This document shows, in pieces, positions 36,481 to 43,449 of a stretch of 47,699 bases of DNA. Each line of letters starts with the position of its first letter. Within the stretch, counting starts at the first letter, position 1. The DNA is from Verrucomicrobia bacterium SCGC AAA164-E04 (GTDB lineage Bacteria; Verrucomicrobiota; Verrucomicrobiia; Limisphaerales; AAA164-E04). The stretch spans positions 1 through 47,699 of the forward strand of contig KB911973.1 in assembly GCA_000383715.1 (NCBI GenBank). Reading direction: 5' to 3'. The translations under genes and the position numbers were made by a program. The notes under the pieces are model-generated. The model worked only from the letters and a program-made list of their open reading frames with translations. It had not been told where the DNA came from and searched no databases.

Positions 36481-37647
36481 ATGAGCTTGGCGAAAGTTTC
36501 CGTTAACCCCTACAAGCATTCCCCTACCTCCAAATGGGACGTCGACTACCAAAAAAATGGCAAGCGTACTCGCGAATTCTTCAGAACAAAAAAAGAGGCG
36601 AATACTCGCCGGGACCAAATCCTGATCGAACTTGAAAACCTCGGTAACAAAGCATTTGCGATCAGTGATGATTTGCGACTCGAAGCAGTACAATGTGCTG
36701 AGCGATTGGCCCCTTTCAAACACTCGTTGAGTGATGCTGTAGACTTTTTCATGCGTCACCTTGAAGCCTCCAGGAATAGCTGTTCCATTGGAGAACTTAT
36801 AGGGGATTACCTAAACACCAAATCTCGAAAGCAAAACAGTGAACGATACCTGAGTGATCTGAACTACCGTCTCAGGAGGTTTAACGATGCCTTCGCTGAC
36901 AAGGTTGCTTCTACGGTGCGGGCCAGAGAAATTGACCATTGGATTCACGGCCTTGAATTAAGCCCTCAGAGTATGAACAATTTTCGGACCGTTTTAAATG
37001 GACTCTTCAAGCATGCTCTCAAACACAGTTTTGTAACAGAGAATCCAATCTCAAGAATCGAAAAAGTAAAAACCAAGGCTGATCCCATCCATATCCTCAC
37101 GCCGGGACAACTAAAGAAACTATTTTCAGTTGCTGACCACAAAATTCATTCCTATTTGGCAATAGCAGCATTCGCAGGGCTGAGAGTTGCAGAGCTGGAC
37201 AAGCTGATGTGGGATAAAGTTGATCTCAAATCAGGTTACATTGAGGTCACTGCCGCCAACTCCAAGACATCCAGTCGTCGCCTGGTCGAGATACAGCCCA
37301 ACCTCAAAGAATGGCTTCTTCTCGATGGTAATCGCAGCGGCAAAGTACAACCGAAAAACCTCAGGCGGCTACTGGATACCGCTTGGGTGGAGCTCGATCT
37401 GGGCCGTCCTCGGAGTAATGACTTTCGACATTCATTCGCCTCGTATCATTACGCCATGTTCAACGATCCAAAGCGAACCGCCATGGAGCTTGGTCACTCT
37501 GATACTGCGATGCTTTACCAGCATTACAGGGAGTTGGTTTCGAAAGAAAAAGCAAAGGAGTATTGGCAGATTTTTGATCGTGCTGCAGCTTCGCAGCCTG
37601 TAATTTTAACAAACAGAGATTATGAAAATCGACTTGCCACGCTATGA
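36481..37647 (+). CDS. int: Tyrosine recombinase (site-specific integrase)
   Basis: Integrates and excises the element. The 388-residue protein has an N-terminal DNA-binding part (WDVDYQKNGKRTREFFRTKKEA, arm-binding type), a core-binding helical part around residues 95-190 and a catalytic part with the first Arg in IAAFAGLRVAELDKLMW, the box II motif DFRHSFASY and the terminal ELGHSDTAMLYQHYREL with the nucleophile Tyr. The usual first His of box II (HxLR) is Asn here (SNDFRHS), a known natural variant. It starts 95 bases downstream of tRNA-Thr in the same direction, the standard layout for tRNA-targeted elements, and overlaps the next gene by 26 bases. Confidence 0.93.
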   Translation: MSLAKVSVNPYKHSPTSKWDVDYQKNGKRTREFFRTKKEANTRRDQILIELENLGNKAFAISDDLRLEAVQCAERLAPFKHSLSDAVDFFMRHLEASRNSCSIGELIGDYLNTKSRKQNSERYLSDLNYRLRRFNDAFADKVASTVRAREIDHWIHGLELSPQSMNNFRTVLNGLFKHALKHSFVTENPISRIEKVKTKADPIHILTPGQLKKLFSVADHKIHSYLAIAAFAGLRVAELDKLMWDKVDLKSGYIEVTAANSKTSSRRLVEIQPNLKEWLLLDGNRSGKVQPKNLRRLLDTAWVELDLGRPRSNDFRHSFASYHYAMFNDPKRTAMELGHSDTAMLYQHYRELVSKEKAKEYWQIFDRAAASQPVILTNRDYENRLATL

Positions 37648-38512
37648 ATGGGATTTTTCGGGCTTAAAAGATTCGGAGTACGAGGCAGCTTGGCAACATG
37701 AATGCTACAGAGAATCTCTAAGGTTTCTCAGAGAAAAGGGTAAGCTTGAATCATGGGATCCTGACCTCTTGAAGTCATTGATCGAAAACCTAGATGAATC
37801 AGCCGATGACTATCATTACAAATTCGCTCCAATCATGGAATACCCTTGGGTTTTGATGAGAGAAGAACACAAAAAAGTTCTCTCAAACCTATACGTGAAC
37901 CAAGCAGAAAAATTTGCTCCCGCTCAAAAACCTTGGGTTTGCAATGATTTGCCATTGGATGCTTCGCTGGTCTGTCTCAGCAAGTCGCCATATCACTTGA
38001 AACAAAGTGATTACGCCTCAGTAAGTGCAAGACTCAACTATACGGCAACCAGTGATGAGGCCACTCTGTGTCTGTTTGAGATACGCCACAATATGGATTC
38101 GGATACACGCAATGATATTGTTGATAGGTTTAAGGAGTGGCTAGATTCGACATTCCCGGATTTACCAAAGGCCCACAAAAACAAGAGGCCGAAATCTTAT
38201 CTAACCAATCTCATTGATTTGGCAGTCTACAGGCTTGTTGAAGCTACAAAGAAAAGCAAAATCCGAAAACAGCGAATTGCAGAAATAATTGGGAAAACCT
38301 ACCTTAGAAGAGCTGGAATCGACAGTTCCAAAGTCAAAAGAGCCTACGACAATGCGCTTAAGCTGATTACAAAAAAAGCCAACAAGCAGCATTTAAAGAT
38401 AATCACAGAAGACAACCCTCCGACTCCCTTTGGCCCGGAATATCTCCACAACTTGATAGATTTTTCATCCTTTAAATCAATCGATTTAAAGGATGATGTC
38501 AAATCTCAGTGA
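37622..38512 (+). CDS. Mobile-element protein of unknown function, 296 aa
   Basis: Not recognised. The protein is soluble with no signal peptide. The first 100 residues are acidic and aromatic-rich (DFSGLKDSEYEAAWQHECYRESL); around residues 150-180 is a segment FEIRHNMDSDTRNDIVDRFKE that resembles the I/V-D-x-x-x-S-D-x-x-I-x-x-x-F-x-x-W-L pattern common in unnamed plasmid and island proteins; residues 200-255 are strongly basic (EATKKSKIRKQRIAEIIG) and could bind nucleic acid. It overlaps int by 26 bases, so it is likely translationally coupled, and sits before the HTH and primase genes. A structural or replication-accessory role is a guess. Confidence 0.75.
   Translation: MKIDLPRYEWDFSGLKDSEYEAAWQHECYRESLRFLREKGKLESWDPDLLKSLIENLDESADDYHYKFAPIMEYPWVLMREEHKKVLSNLYVNQAEKFAPAQKPWVCNDLPLDASLVCLSKSPYHLKQSDYASVSARLNYTATSDEATLCLFEIRHNMDSDTRNDIVDRFKEWLDSTFPDLPKAHKNKRPKSYLTNLIDLAVYRLVEATKKSKIRKQRIAEIIGKTYLRRAGIDSSKVKRAYDNALKLITKKANKQHLKIITEDNPPTPFGPEYLHNLIDFSSFKSIDLKDDVKSQ
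38465..38496. promoter_or_regulatory. Perfect 14-bp hairpin before the HTH gene
   Basis: TCATCCTTTAAATC and GATTTAAAGGATGA pair without mismatch around a four-base loop (AATC). It lies in the last codons of the 296-residue gene and 34 bases before the ATG of the HTH gene. A second, shorter inverted repeat, CAAATC/GATTTG at 38500-38516, follows directly and shares the GATTT core. Such clustered palindromes suggest an operator for the HTH protein, a replication origin or an attenuator. Confidence 0.7.
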
Positions 38513-38529
38513 TTTGGCATCTTGCTGTC

Positions 38530-38799
38530 ATGTCTATTAACAAGACAGGTTACAAGAGCCCCGAGACAAAACTGTTCACCAAGCAACAGTTAGCTGACTA
38601 CCTTCAAATTTCAATTCGCCAACTCGAGAAGTTGGTGGATGCCAAAAAGATCCCAGTGACCCGCCTTGGCAAGAGGTGCGTTCGCTTCGATCCTGATAGC
38701 GTCAAGCAGGCCTTGAGTTTGCTTGAGATCAAAGCCGTCAGGAGGAACACCCCTCCCCCCACTCAAACAAAAAATCCAACGCAACAGATTAGCAAGTAG
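38530..38799 (+). CDS. Excisionase/MerR-like helix-turn-helix protein
   Basis: A protein of 89 residues from the ATG at 38530 (MSINKTGYKS); an in-frame start at 38509 is less likely. FTKQQLADYLQISIRQLEKL followed by KIPVTRLGKRCVRFDPDSVKQAL is the HTH_17 winged-helix fold of AlpA/Xis-type proteins. The C-terminus is a proline-rich tail. In P4-like and PICI-type elements such a protein directs excision or controls the integrase and replication genes, and its place between the integrase and the primase fits that. Confidence 0.85.
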   Translation: MSINKTGYKSPETKLFTKQQLADYLQISIRQLEKLVDAKKIPVTRLGKRCVRFDPDSVKQALSLLEIKAVRRNTPPPTQTKNPTQQISK

Positions 38800-38870
38800 G
38801 CAACCCTTTTTCGAGGTGTCTAGATGGATATCTGTAGCTTGAGATTTTTTGTCACAAACCAAAAAGAGAT

Positions 38871-39794
38871 ATGATGAAACATACCACTAAAGTCCTTGAA
38901 TGCCCAGATGAGGGCCAAGGAGTAAATAATTGGACGATCCGCACCGCTTGGCAACTAAGGAAAGATGGTATCAACGCTGAACAGGCGTACTCGATCCTGC
39001 TGGGACGAACAACCAGAGCAGAGTCTTGGGTAGCAGAAGCAGAAATTGCCAGAGCTATCGAGACTGTTTACCGAACCAAAAGTAAAGCCTCGACAAGGAA
39101 GGCAAGGCCAAAGTGGCCTCAGAGACAGAAAGAGGCTATCGAAGCTATAATCAAGTCCCCCGTCGCACTAGATGATTTCCGAAACAATTCTCCATCCAGC
39201 ACAGGGATTTCCCCGTTCGAGGCACTGGACTTATTGTTCCCCGGTGACCCCATGCTATGTCTGGGTAAAAGACCTGACAGGATCGACACAAGGCCTAAAT
39301 CAAACTGGGAGCAGGACATCATGAAGTGCCAGTTAGTAGTTCCTAATACAATGACTCAGAGAACCGGTTTAACTCAGAGCGGAAGAGAATCATTACGCTG
39401 CCTTGAAAACACCGGACCCAGACGATTCTTAGTCGTGGAACAAGACCCTACGGCTTGGGAAGGATTGGATGAGGAGTCAAAGTCCAAATATGTTGATGAG
39501 CATGACTACAAAACTCATCAACTCTCAAATCAAGCCACAATACTAACGCATCTTACAATGCATGTTCCCCTTGCGTGCGCAGTGTTCAGCGGCAGCAAGT
39601 CTCTTCATGGCTGGTTTTTTGTCGAGAACCTAACCGAATCTCAACAAATACGCTTTTTCCGATACTGTGTTCAGCTTGGAGCAGATCCAGCTATGTGGAC
39701 AAAGTGTCAATTCACACGGCTTCCCGGCGGCCGGAGAACGCCGGGGTTAAAGCACCAGACAATACACTACATAGATAATAAATATGGAAACTAA
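38871..39794 (+). CDS. Archaeo-eukaryotic-type (AEP) DNA primase of a mobile element
   Basis: A 307-residue protein. The N-terminal 90 residues are a helical domain (AWQLRKDGINAEQAYSILLG). The catalytic part has the AEP motif I as FLVVEQD (residues 186-192), the motif II-like SGSKSLHGWF (240-249) and a closing RLPGGRRTPG (283-292), like the R-x-P-G-x-N-R-K-x-G signature of integrative-element and virus primases. It should start DNA replication of the element. Its stop overlaps the helicase start (11 bases), so the two are coupled, as in primase-helicase pairs of satellites. Assignment is from motifs only; the motif III Asp is not surely placed. Confidence 0.75.
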   Translation: MMKHTTKVLECPDEGQGVNNWTIRTAWQLRKDGINAEQAYSILLGRTTRAESWVAEAEIARAIETVYRTKSKASTRKARPKWPQRQKEAIEAIIKSPVALDDFRNNSPSSTGISPFEALDLLFPGDPMLCLGKRPDRIDTRPKSNWEQDIMKCQLVVPNTMTQRTGLTQSGRESLRCLENTGPRRFLVVEQDPTAWEGLDEESKSKYVDEHDYKTHQLSNQATILTHLTMHVPLACAVFSGSKSLHGWFFVENLTESQQIRFFRYCVQLGADPAMWTKCQFTRLPGGRRTPGLKHQTIHYIDNKYGN

Positions 39795-41268
39795 GCACCT
39801 CTCAGCGATTCCGATCATAGCATCGGACGGACGCTCAATTACTGATCACATTGAACCATTCTTCTATAACCCTCATGGATCGCCAAAGTATTGGATGAAA
39901 CAGGAATCGGGAATTTATACGCCTTTGCCAGGTATTGAAGATATCAAGCGCCATTTGGTGCGAGGGGGATTGTGTGCCAAATCTTACATACAACCTGGAC
40001 TGTCGGAGATTCAGGAGGCCATAGCTCAAATTCAAGTCGATAAACAGATCTATTACGCCGGACCTCTTGCAGGTTACATTACTGGTTTGTATGAATTCAC
40101 AAATGGCAAGGGCCTAATCACCTCTAGTCCGAACCTAATTGAACCCAAGGAAGGCGACTATTCCATAATTCAGGTTATTCTTAAGAATCTTCTTGGCGAT
40201 AAGCAACTGATCTACTTTCAGGGATGGTTGCAAATTGCAGTTAAGTCACTCAGAAGCAACGCGAGGAGAACGGGGCAGGCCGTTGTCTTTGCAGGCGAGC
40301 AAGGTTGTGGTAAATCGCTTGTTCAAAATCAAATTATCACTCCCCTAGTCGGGGGGCGGAATTCAAAACCATACCCATGGATGACGGGGAAAACTGACTT
40401 TAACTCGGATATTTTCAAAGGTGAACATCTAATCATCGAGGACGAATACGGCTCAACAGATATTCGCAGTCGAAGGCAATTTGGGGCTAGCCTCAAACAG
40501 ATAGCGGCAAATGAGGAGCAACATTTTCATCAAAAAGGAATTGAAGCGATGGTTACAAAACCATTTTGGAGGCTAAGCATTTCCGTAAATTCCGAGCCTG
40601 AAAACCTAGCCGTACTTCCAATCTTGGATGAATCCTTGAAAGACAAAATATTCCTATTCAAGTGTAGTAAAGTAAATATGCCAATGCCCACGGGAACAAA
40701 TGAGGAGTGGAAGAAGTTCGCTGCCATTATTAAAGCACAACTCCCCTGCTATTTATACTATTTGCTCGAACAATTCATCATGCCAAGTTCGATCACTGAT
40801 CAACGGTTCGGTGTTAAATATTACCATCACCCTGAGATCCTTGGAGCTATGAATGAAATGTCGCCAGAGGACCAATTGCTGGAGATAATGGCAGCGGAGT
40901 ATGTTTCGTATGAAAGTACTATCGAGGACGACAACAGCAAAACATTTTTACTAAATTCCATCGGCATATATCAAACCCTGACGGGACAACACGCAATGCA
41001 TGGAAAAGTAGCATCCAAAATCCTAACTACGATTCAAAGCGTTAAAACTTACATGAATCGATTGGCAGATAAAAAGCCTGATCTCGTAAGTCCGTACACT
41101 TTTTCAGACAAGCAACAAGGATGGAGATTTACATTGAAGAAAAACGAAGGAGCTGTCACAGGAGGTTGGATGCTTGATCTTAGAAATGAAGGTGCTTGCG
41201 CAAAAAGAAAGTATTCCAGGAAGGAACTGGAAAACTATCAGCAACAAGTAGCCTCCAAGGCGCCCTGA
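39784..41268 (+). CDS. SF3-type replicative helicase (D5/DUF5906-like)
   Basis: ATP-driven helicase that works with the primase. Walker A is GEQGCGKS (residues 171-178), Walker B HLIIEDEYG (215-223) and the SF3 motif C is near RLSISVNSEP (263-272). The N-terminal 150 residues contain a PriCT-like helical part, and the C-terminal 200 residues have a winged-helix-like end with charged tail. The 494-residue length is that of DUF5906/phage-plasmid primase-helicases without their primase domain, which here is a separate upstream gene. The element therefore carries its own replication start. Confidence 0.82.
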   Translation: METKHLSAIPIIASDGRSITDHIEPFFYNPHGSPKYWMKQESGIYTPLPGIEDIKRHLVRGGLCAKSYIQPGLSEIQEAIAQIQVDKQIYYAGPLAGYITGLYEFTNGKGLITSSPNLIEPKEGDYSIIQVILKNLLGDKQLIYFQGWLQIAVKSLRSNARRTGQAVVFAGEQGCGKSLVQNQIITPLVGGRNSKPYPWMTGKTDFNSDIFKGEHLIIEDEYGSTDIRSRRQFGASLKQIAANEEQHFHQKGIEAMVTKPFWRLSISVNSEPENLAVLPILDESLKDKIFLFKCSKVNMPMPTGTNEEWKKFAAIIKAQLPCYLYYLLEQFIMPSSITDQRFGVKYYHHPEILGAMNEMSPEDQLLEIMAAEYVSYESTIEDDNSKTFLLNSIGIYQTLTGQHAMHGKVASKILTTIQSVKTYMNRLADKKPDLVSPYTFSDKQQGWRFTLKKNEGAVTGGWMLDLRNEGACAKRKYSRKELENYQQQVASKAP

Positions 41269-41524
41269 CTCCAGCGCCCTGTGCGCCTCCAAGTGGTGGC
41301 ATATTGAAGTTTTCCAGTTACAGAAGGCATAATATGCTTCCAAAAACCCAATATGGTTTTTTTTATGTAGTTTTTTATCCCTATAAACCGGAAAAAGTCA
41401 ATCTTGGTAGGACCTGGAGCCTGGAGGGAACCTGTCGAGCCTGCTTGGAAGCTGGAACGTGAAGGCGGGAGGCAAGGCCCATGTCTACTTCTCTACTTGC
41501 ATGGAGTTTGTGTGCATTGCTTGA
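41269..41524. other. Right end of the mobile element, no gene
   Basis: About 250 bases after the helicase gene. The first part has an AT-rich hairpin (see terminator), followed by a GC-rich stretch with two tandem copies of CCTGGAG at 41413-41426. No copy of the tRNA-Thr 3' end was found here. Short open frames occur but none looks like a gene. Confidence 0.5.
41343..41364 (+). terminator. Weak terminator after the helicase gene
   Basis: AAAACC and GGTTTT pair around a six-base loop, followed by further T residues (eight T in all). The stem is AT-rich and short, so the call is tentative. It lies 75 bases after the helicase stop. Confidence 0.35.
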
Positions 41525-41855
41525 ATTAAGCTCAATTCCATCACTGTTGACGGTTATCAACTGGTTAGAGTTGCTGGTGCCGTGGCAGCCGATGACCCTT
41601 GGTTGATCACTGGGGATGACGCAGGACGCTTCCGCTTCGAAATCATCACTTCCGGCGCGGAAGCTCTGACTCTACAATCCACGGGTGGCGAAGGATTCAT
41701 TGATTTATCATGGGTTCAAGATGACTTTGACTTGATGGCAGGGTTCAACCTGTATCGCAGTCAATCAGCGGAAGGGAACTTCCAGCGCATCAATCAAAAC
41801 CTGCTATCCCCTACCACCAAGAAATTTCGTGATACCAACGTAGGCCCTCTCTGCA
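41525..41855 (+). pseudogene. Fragment of a secreted protein gene (FN3-like part)
   Basis: After a stop at 41522-41524 a plus-strand frame stays open and reads ITVDGYQLVRVAGAVAADD, then GFIDLSWVQDDFDLMAGFNLYRS and TKKFRDTNVGP, the layout of a fibronectin-type III-like domain at the end of Verrucomicrobia surface proteins (a W-x-x-x-x-D-x-x-G-F-N-L-Y-R pattern). There is no proper start and the frame runs into the 3' end of the opposite gene at 41861, where the expected closing strand of the domain is lost. It appears to be a remnant left by recombination at both ends. Confidence 0.55.
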
Positions 41856-41860
41856 ACCTG

Positions 41861-43420
41861 CTACTTGACGATGCCCGAGATTTCCCTCACCCGGAGGTAG
41901 GATTGAGCCTGCTCGGTAGTTGGCATTTCGATGACTTCGTGACGTCCACTGCCTTCAACGGTGGTAATCGCTTTCCACTGGCCGGTGGCCAGATCCTCGG
42001 TGCTCTCCACCACGTAGCTGGTCCCTTCCTGGGTGGCAAACTCGAGGCTCAGGTTCCCTTCGCTGCGGTGCATCGAGCGTATCAGCCCCTGACTGCTGAG
42101 CATCGTTCCTCCTTCGGGGTGATAGTAGCTGGCCACTCCCAAGGCCGCCCGTTCACTGCCATTTGACCCCACCAGCACAAGCTGAGTGAGCTCGATGCTC
42201 GTGCCTCGGTTGGCTCCGGGTTGCAAAGTAAAGTGCAGGGTCATCACCGGCTCGCTGGCAACAAGGTTCAGATCGTTGAGCATGGCATTGTCCCACGCGA
42301 CCTGGGCATTTCCTTCCTGGAGATGGCTGTGGGCCTGCTGGCTGAAGCCAGGTAACTGGAAGGTTTCAATCCCTTCGAGTCGCAGCACCTGCCCGTCCCA
42401 GTTCAACCCAAACTGCATGCCCAGCAATCCTTGCATCCCATCGGCATGCAGATCCATGGATACGCTGCCATCGCTGGTGGCCTGTGGCGCACTCAAGCGC
42501 ATCAGCCCTGCACTCTCCATGGCATTTCTGCCCGACAAGGTCGTCGCGCTGGGATCGGTCCAGTCACCATTGACATCCCCAAGCTTGATCGCTGCAAAGT
42601 CCAGCTCACTGGAATCACTGCTCAGGTTAACAATGGCAATCTTCTCAAAGGACTCCACCTGGTCAAAGGCCGCGTCGGCCGAGAGGCCCACAAAGTCCAC
42701 GTCCACAAAACGCCAGAACGCCTCCTTGTTCCCATCCCCATCCTCACTGAAGTAATCAGTGCGGGCCAGGATCACCTTGCGCATCGCCACGATGTCGGCC
42801 ACATCCACCGATGCGTCTCGGTTGGTGTCAGCTGCCATCATCTTGCGGGCATTCTCAAATCGGACTCGGGCCAGGATGTGCTTGCGCATCTCCACGATGT
42901 CAGCCACATCCACCCCTCGACTGGCCTTGCCTTCCCCATGGGCGAGGTTGGCACTCAGTTTAATCCCCGAGCCAGAGGTCAAGGTGAAGCTGTAATCCCC
43001 GCTGACGTCGGTCAAGGTGTCGTTGTCGCTGCCATCCTGATTCAAGGTCACCATCACTCCTGAGACCGGGAGACTGCTCGCATCCCCCACCATGGTGACG
43101 TTCCCTGAAACGGTGAAATCACTATCACTCTCTGGAGGAATGGTTTGAAGATACCAATTTTTGACACCAGGTGACTTAAACCACCCAAGTTCAGTTACTG
43201 CTTCTTTGAGGAATTGTGAATATGGAAATTCTTCATAGGGAAATCTTGCTATAATAATACCTGATGAAAGGTCAGTATTGGCGCTGTTTTGCCTTAAATT
43301 ACTTATCCCAGTAATATCTTTTGTGTATAGCAGTGAGGTTTCTACCCCTTCTAAATTTGCACATAAGAATGCAAACGAAAATAGGCCGAATAACAACGAA
43401 ACATGCCTTATTGAATTCAT
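41861..43420 (-). CDS. Secreted dockerin/cohesin-type surface protein, mosaic
   Basis: A 519-residue protein with a signal peptide (LLFGLFSFAFLCANLEG). Residues 30-97 are of unknown fold. Then comes a short SdrD/carboxypeptidase-regulatory-like domain (103-160, VSGNVTMVGDASSLPVSGV). Residues 166-225 hold two dockerin-type F-hand repeats (RGVDVADIVEMRKHILAR and ASVDVADIVAMRKVILAR), and KLGDVNGDW (279-287) a third calcium-site-like segment. A cohesin-like beta-sandwich follows (about 303-430, GLLGMQFGLNWDGQVLRLEG) and the last 60 residues are a Verrucomicrobia-type C-terminal domain (YVVESTEDLATGQWKAI). Base composition switches near residue 97 from AT-rich to GC-rich. It ends against the gene fragment on the other strand. 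Confidence 0.8.
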   Translation of the reverse strand: MNSIRHVSLLFGLFSFAFLCANLEGVETSLLYTKDITGISNLRQNSANTDLSSGIIIARFPYEEFPYSQFLKEAVTELGWFKSPGVKNWYLQTIPPESDSDFTVSGNVTMVGDASSLPVSGVMVTLNQDGSDNDTLTDVSGDYSFTLTSGSGIKLSANLAHGEGKASRGVDVADIVEMRKHILARVRFENARKMMAADTNRDASVDVADIVAMRKVILARTDYFSEDGDGNKEAFWRFVDVDFVGLSADAAFDQVESFEKIAIVNLSSDSSELDFAAIKLGDVNGDWTDPSATTLSGRNAMESAGLMRLSAPQATSDGSVSMDLHADGMQGLLGMQFGLNWDGQVLRLEGIETFQLPGFSQQAHSHLQEGNAQVAWDNAMLNDLNLVASEPVMTLHFTLQPGANRGTSIELTQLVLVGSNGSERAALGVASYYHPEGGTMLSSQGLIRSMHRSEGNLSLEFATQEGTSYVVESTEDLATGQWKAITTVEGSGRHEVIEMPTTEQAQSYLRVREISGIVK

Positions 43421-43449
43421 TATACTCTATTTGGGCAGATTGGTTACGA

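Noticed and set aside
36386..41268. Defence system or CRISPR inside the element
   Set aside because: No nuclease, methylase, Cas, toxin/antitoxin or repeat array motif was found; all five genes fit integration or replication.
42431..43063. A 210-codon plus-strand open frame
   Set aside because: Opposite the dockerin protein; the GC-rich dockerin codons keep the complementary strand open by chance. Its His- and Gly-rich sequence has no family.
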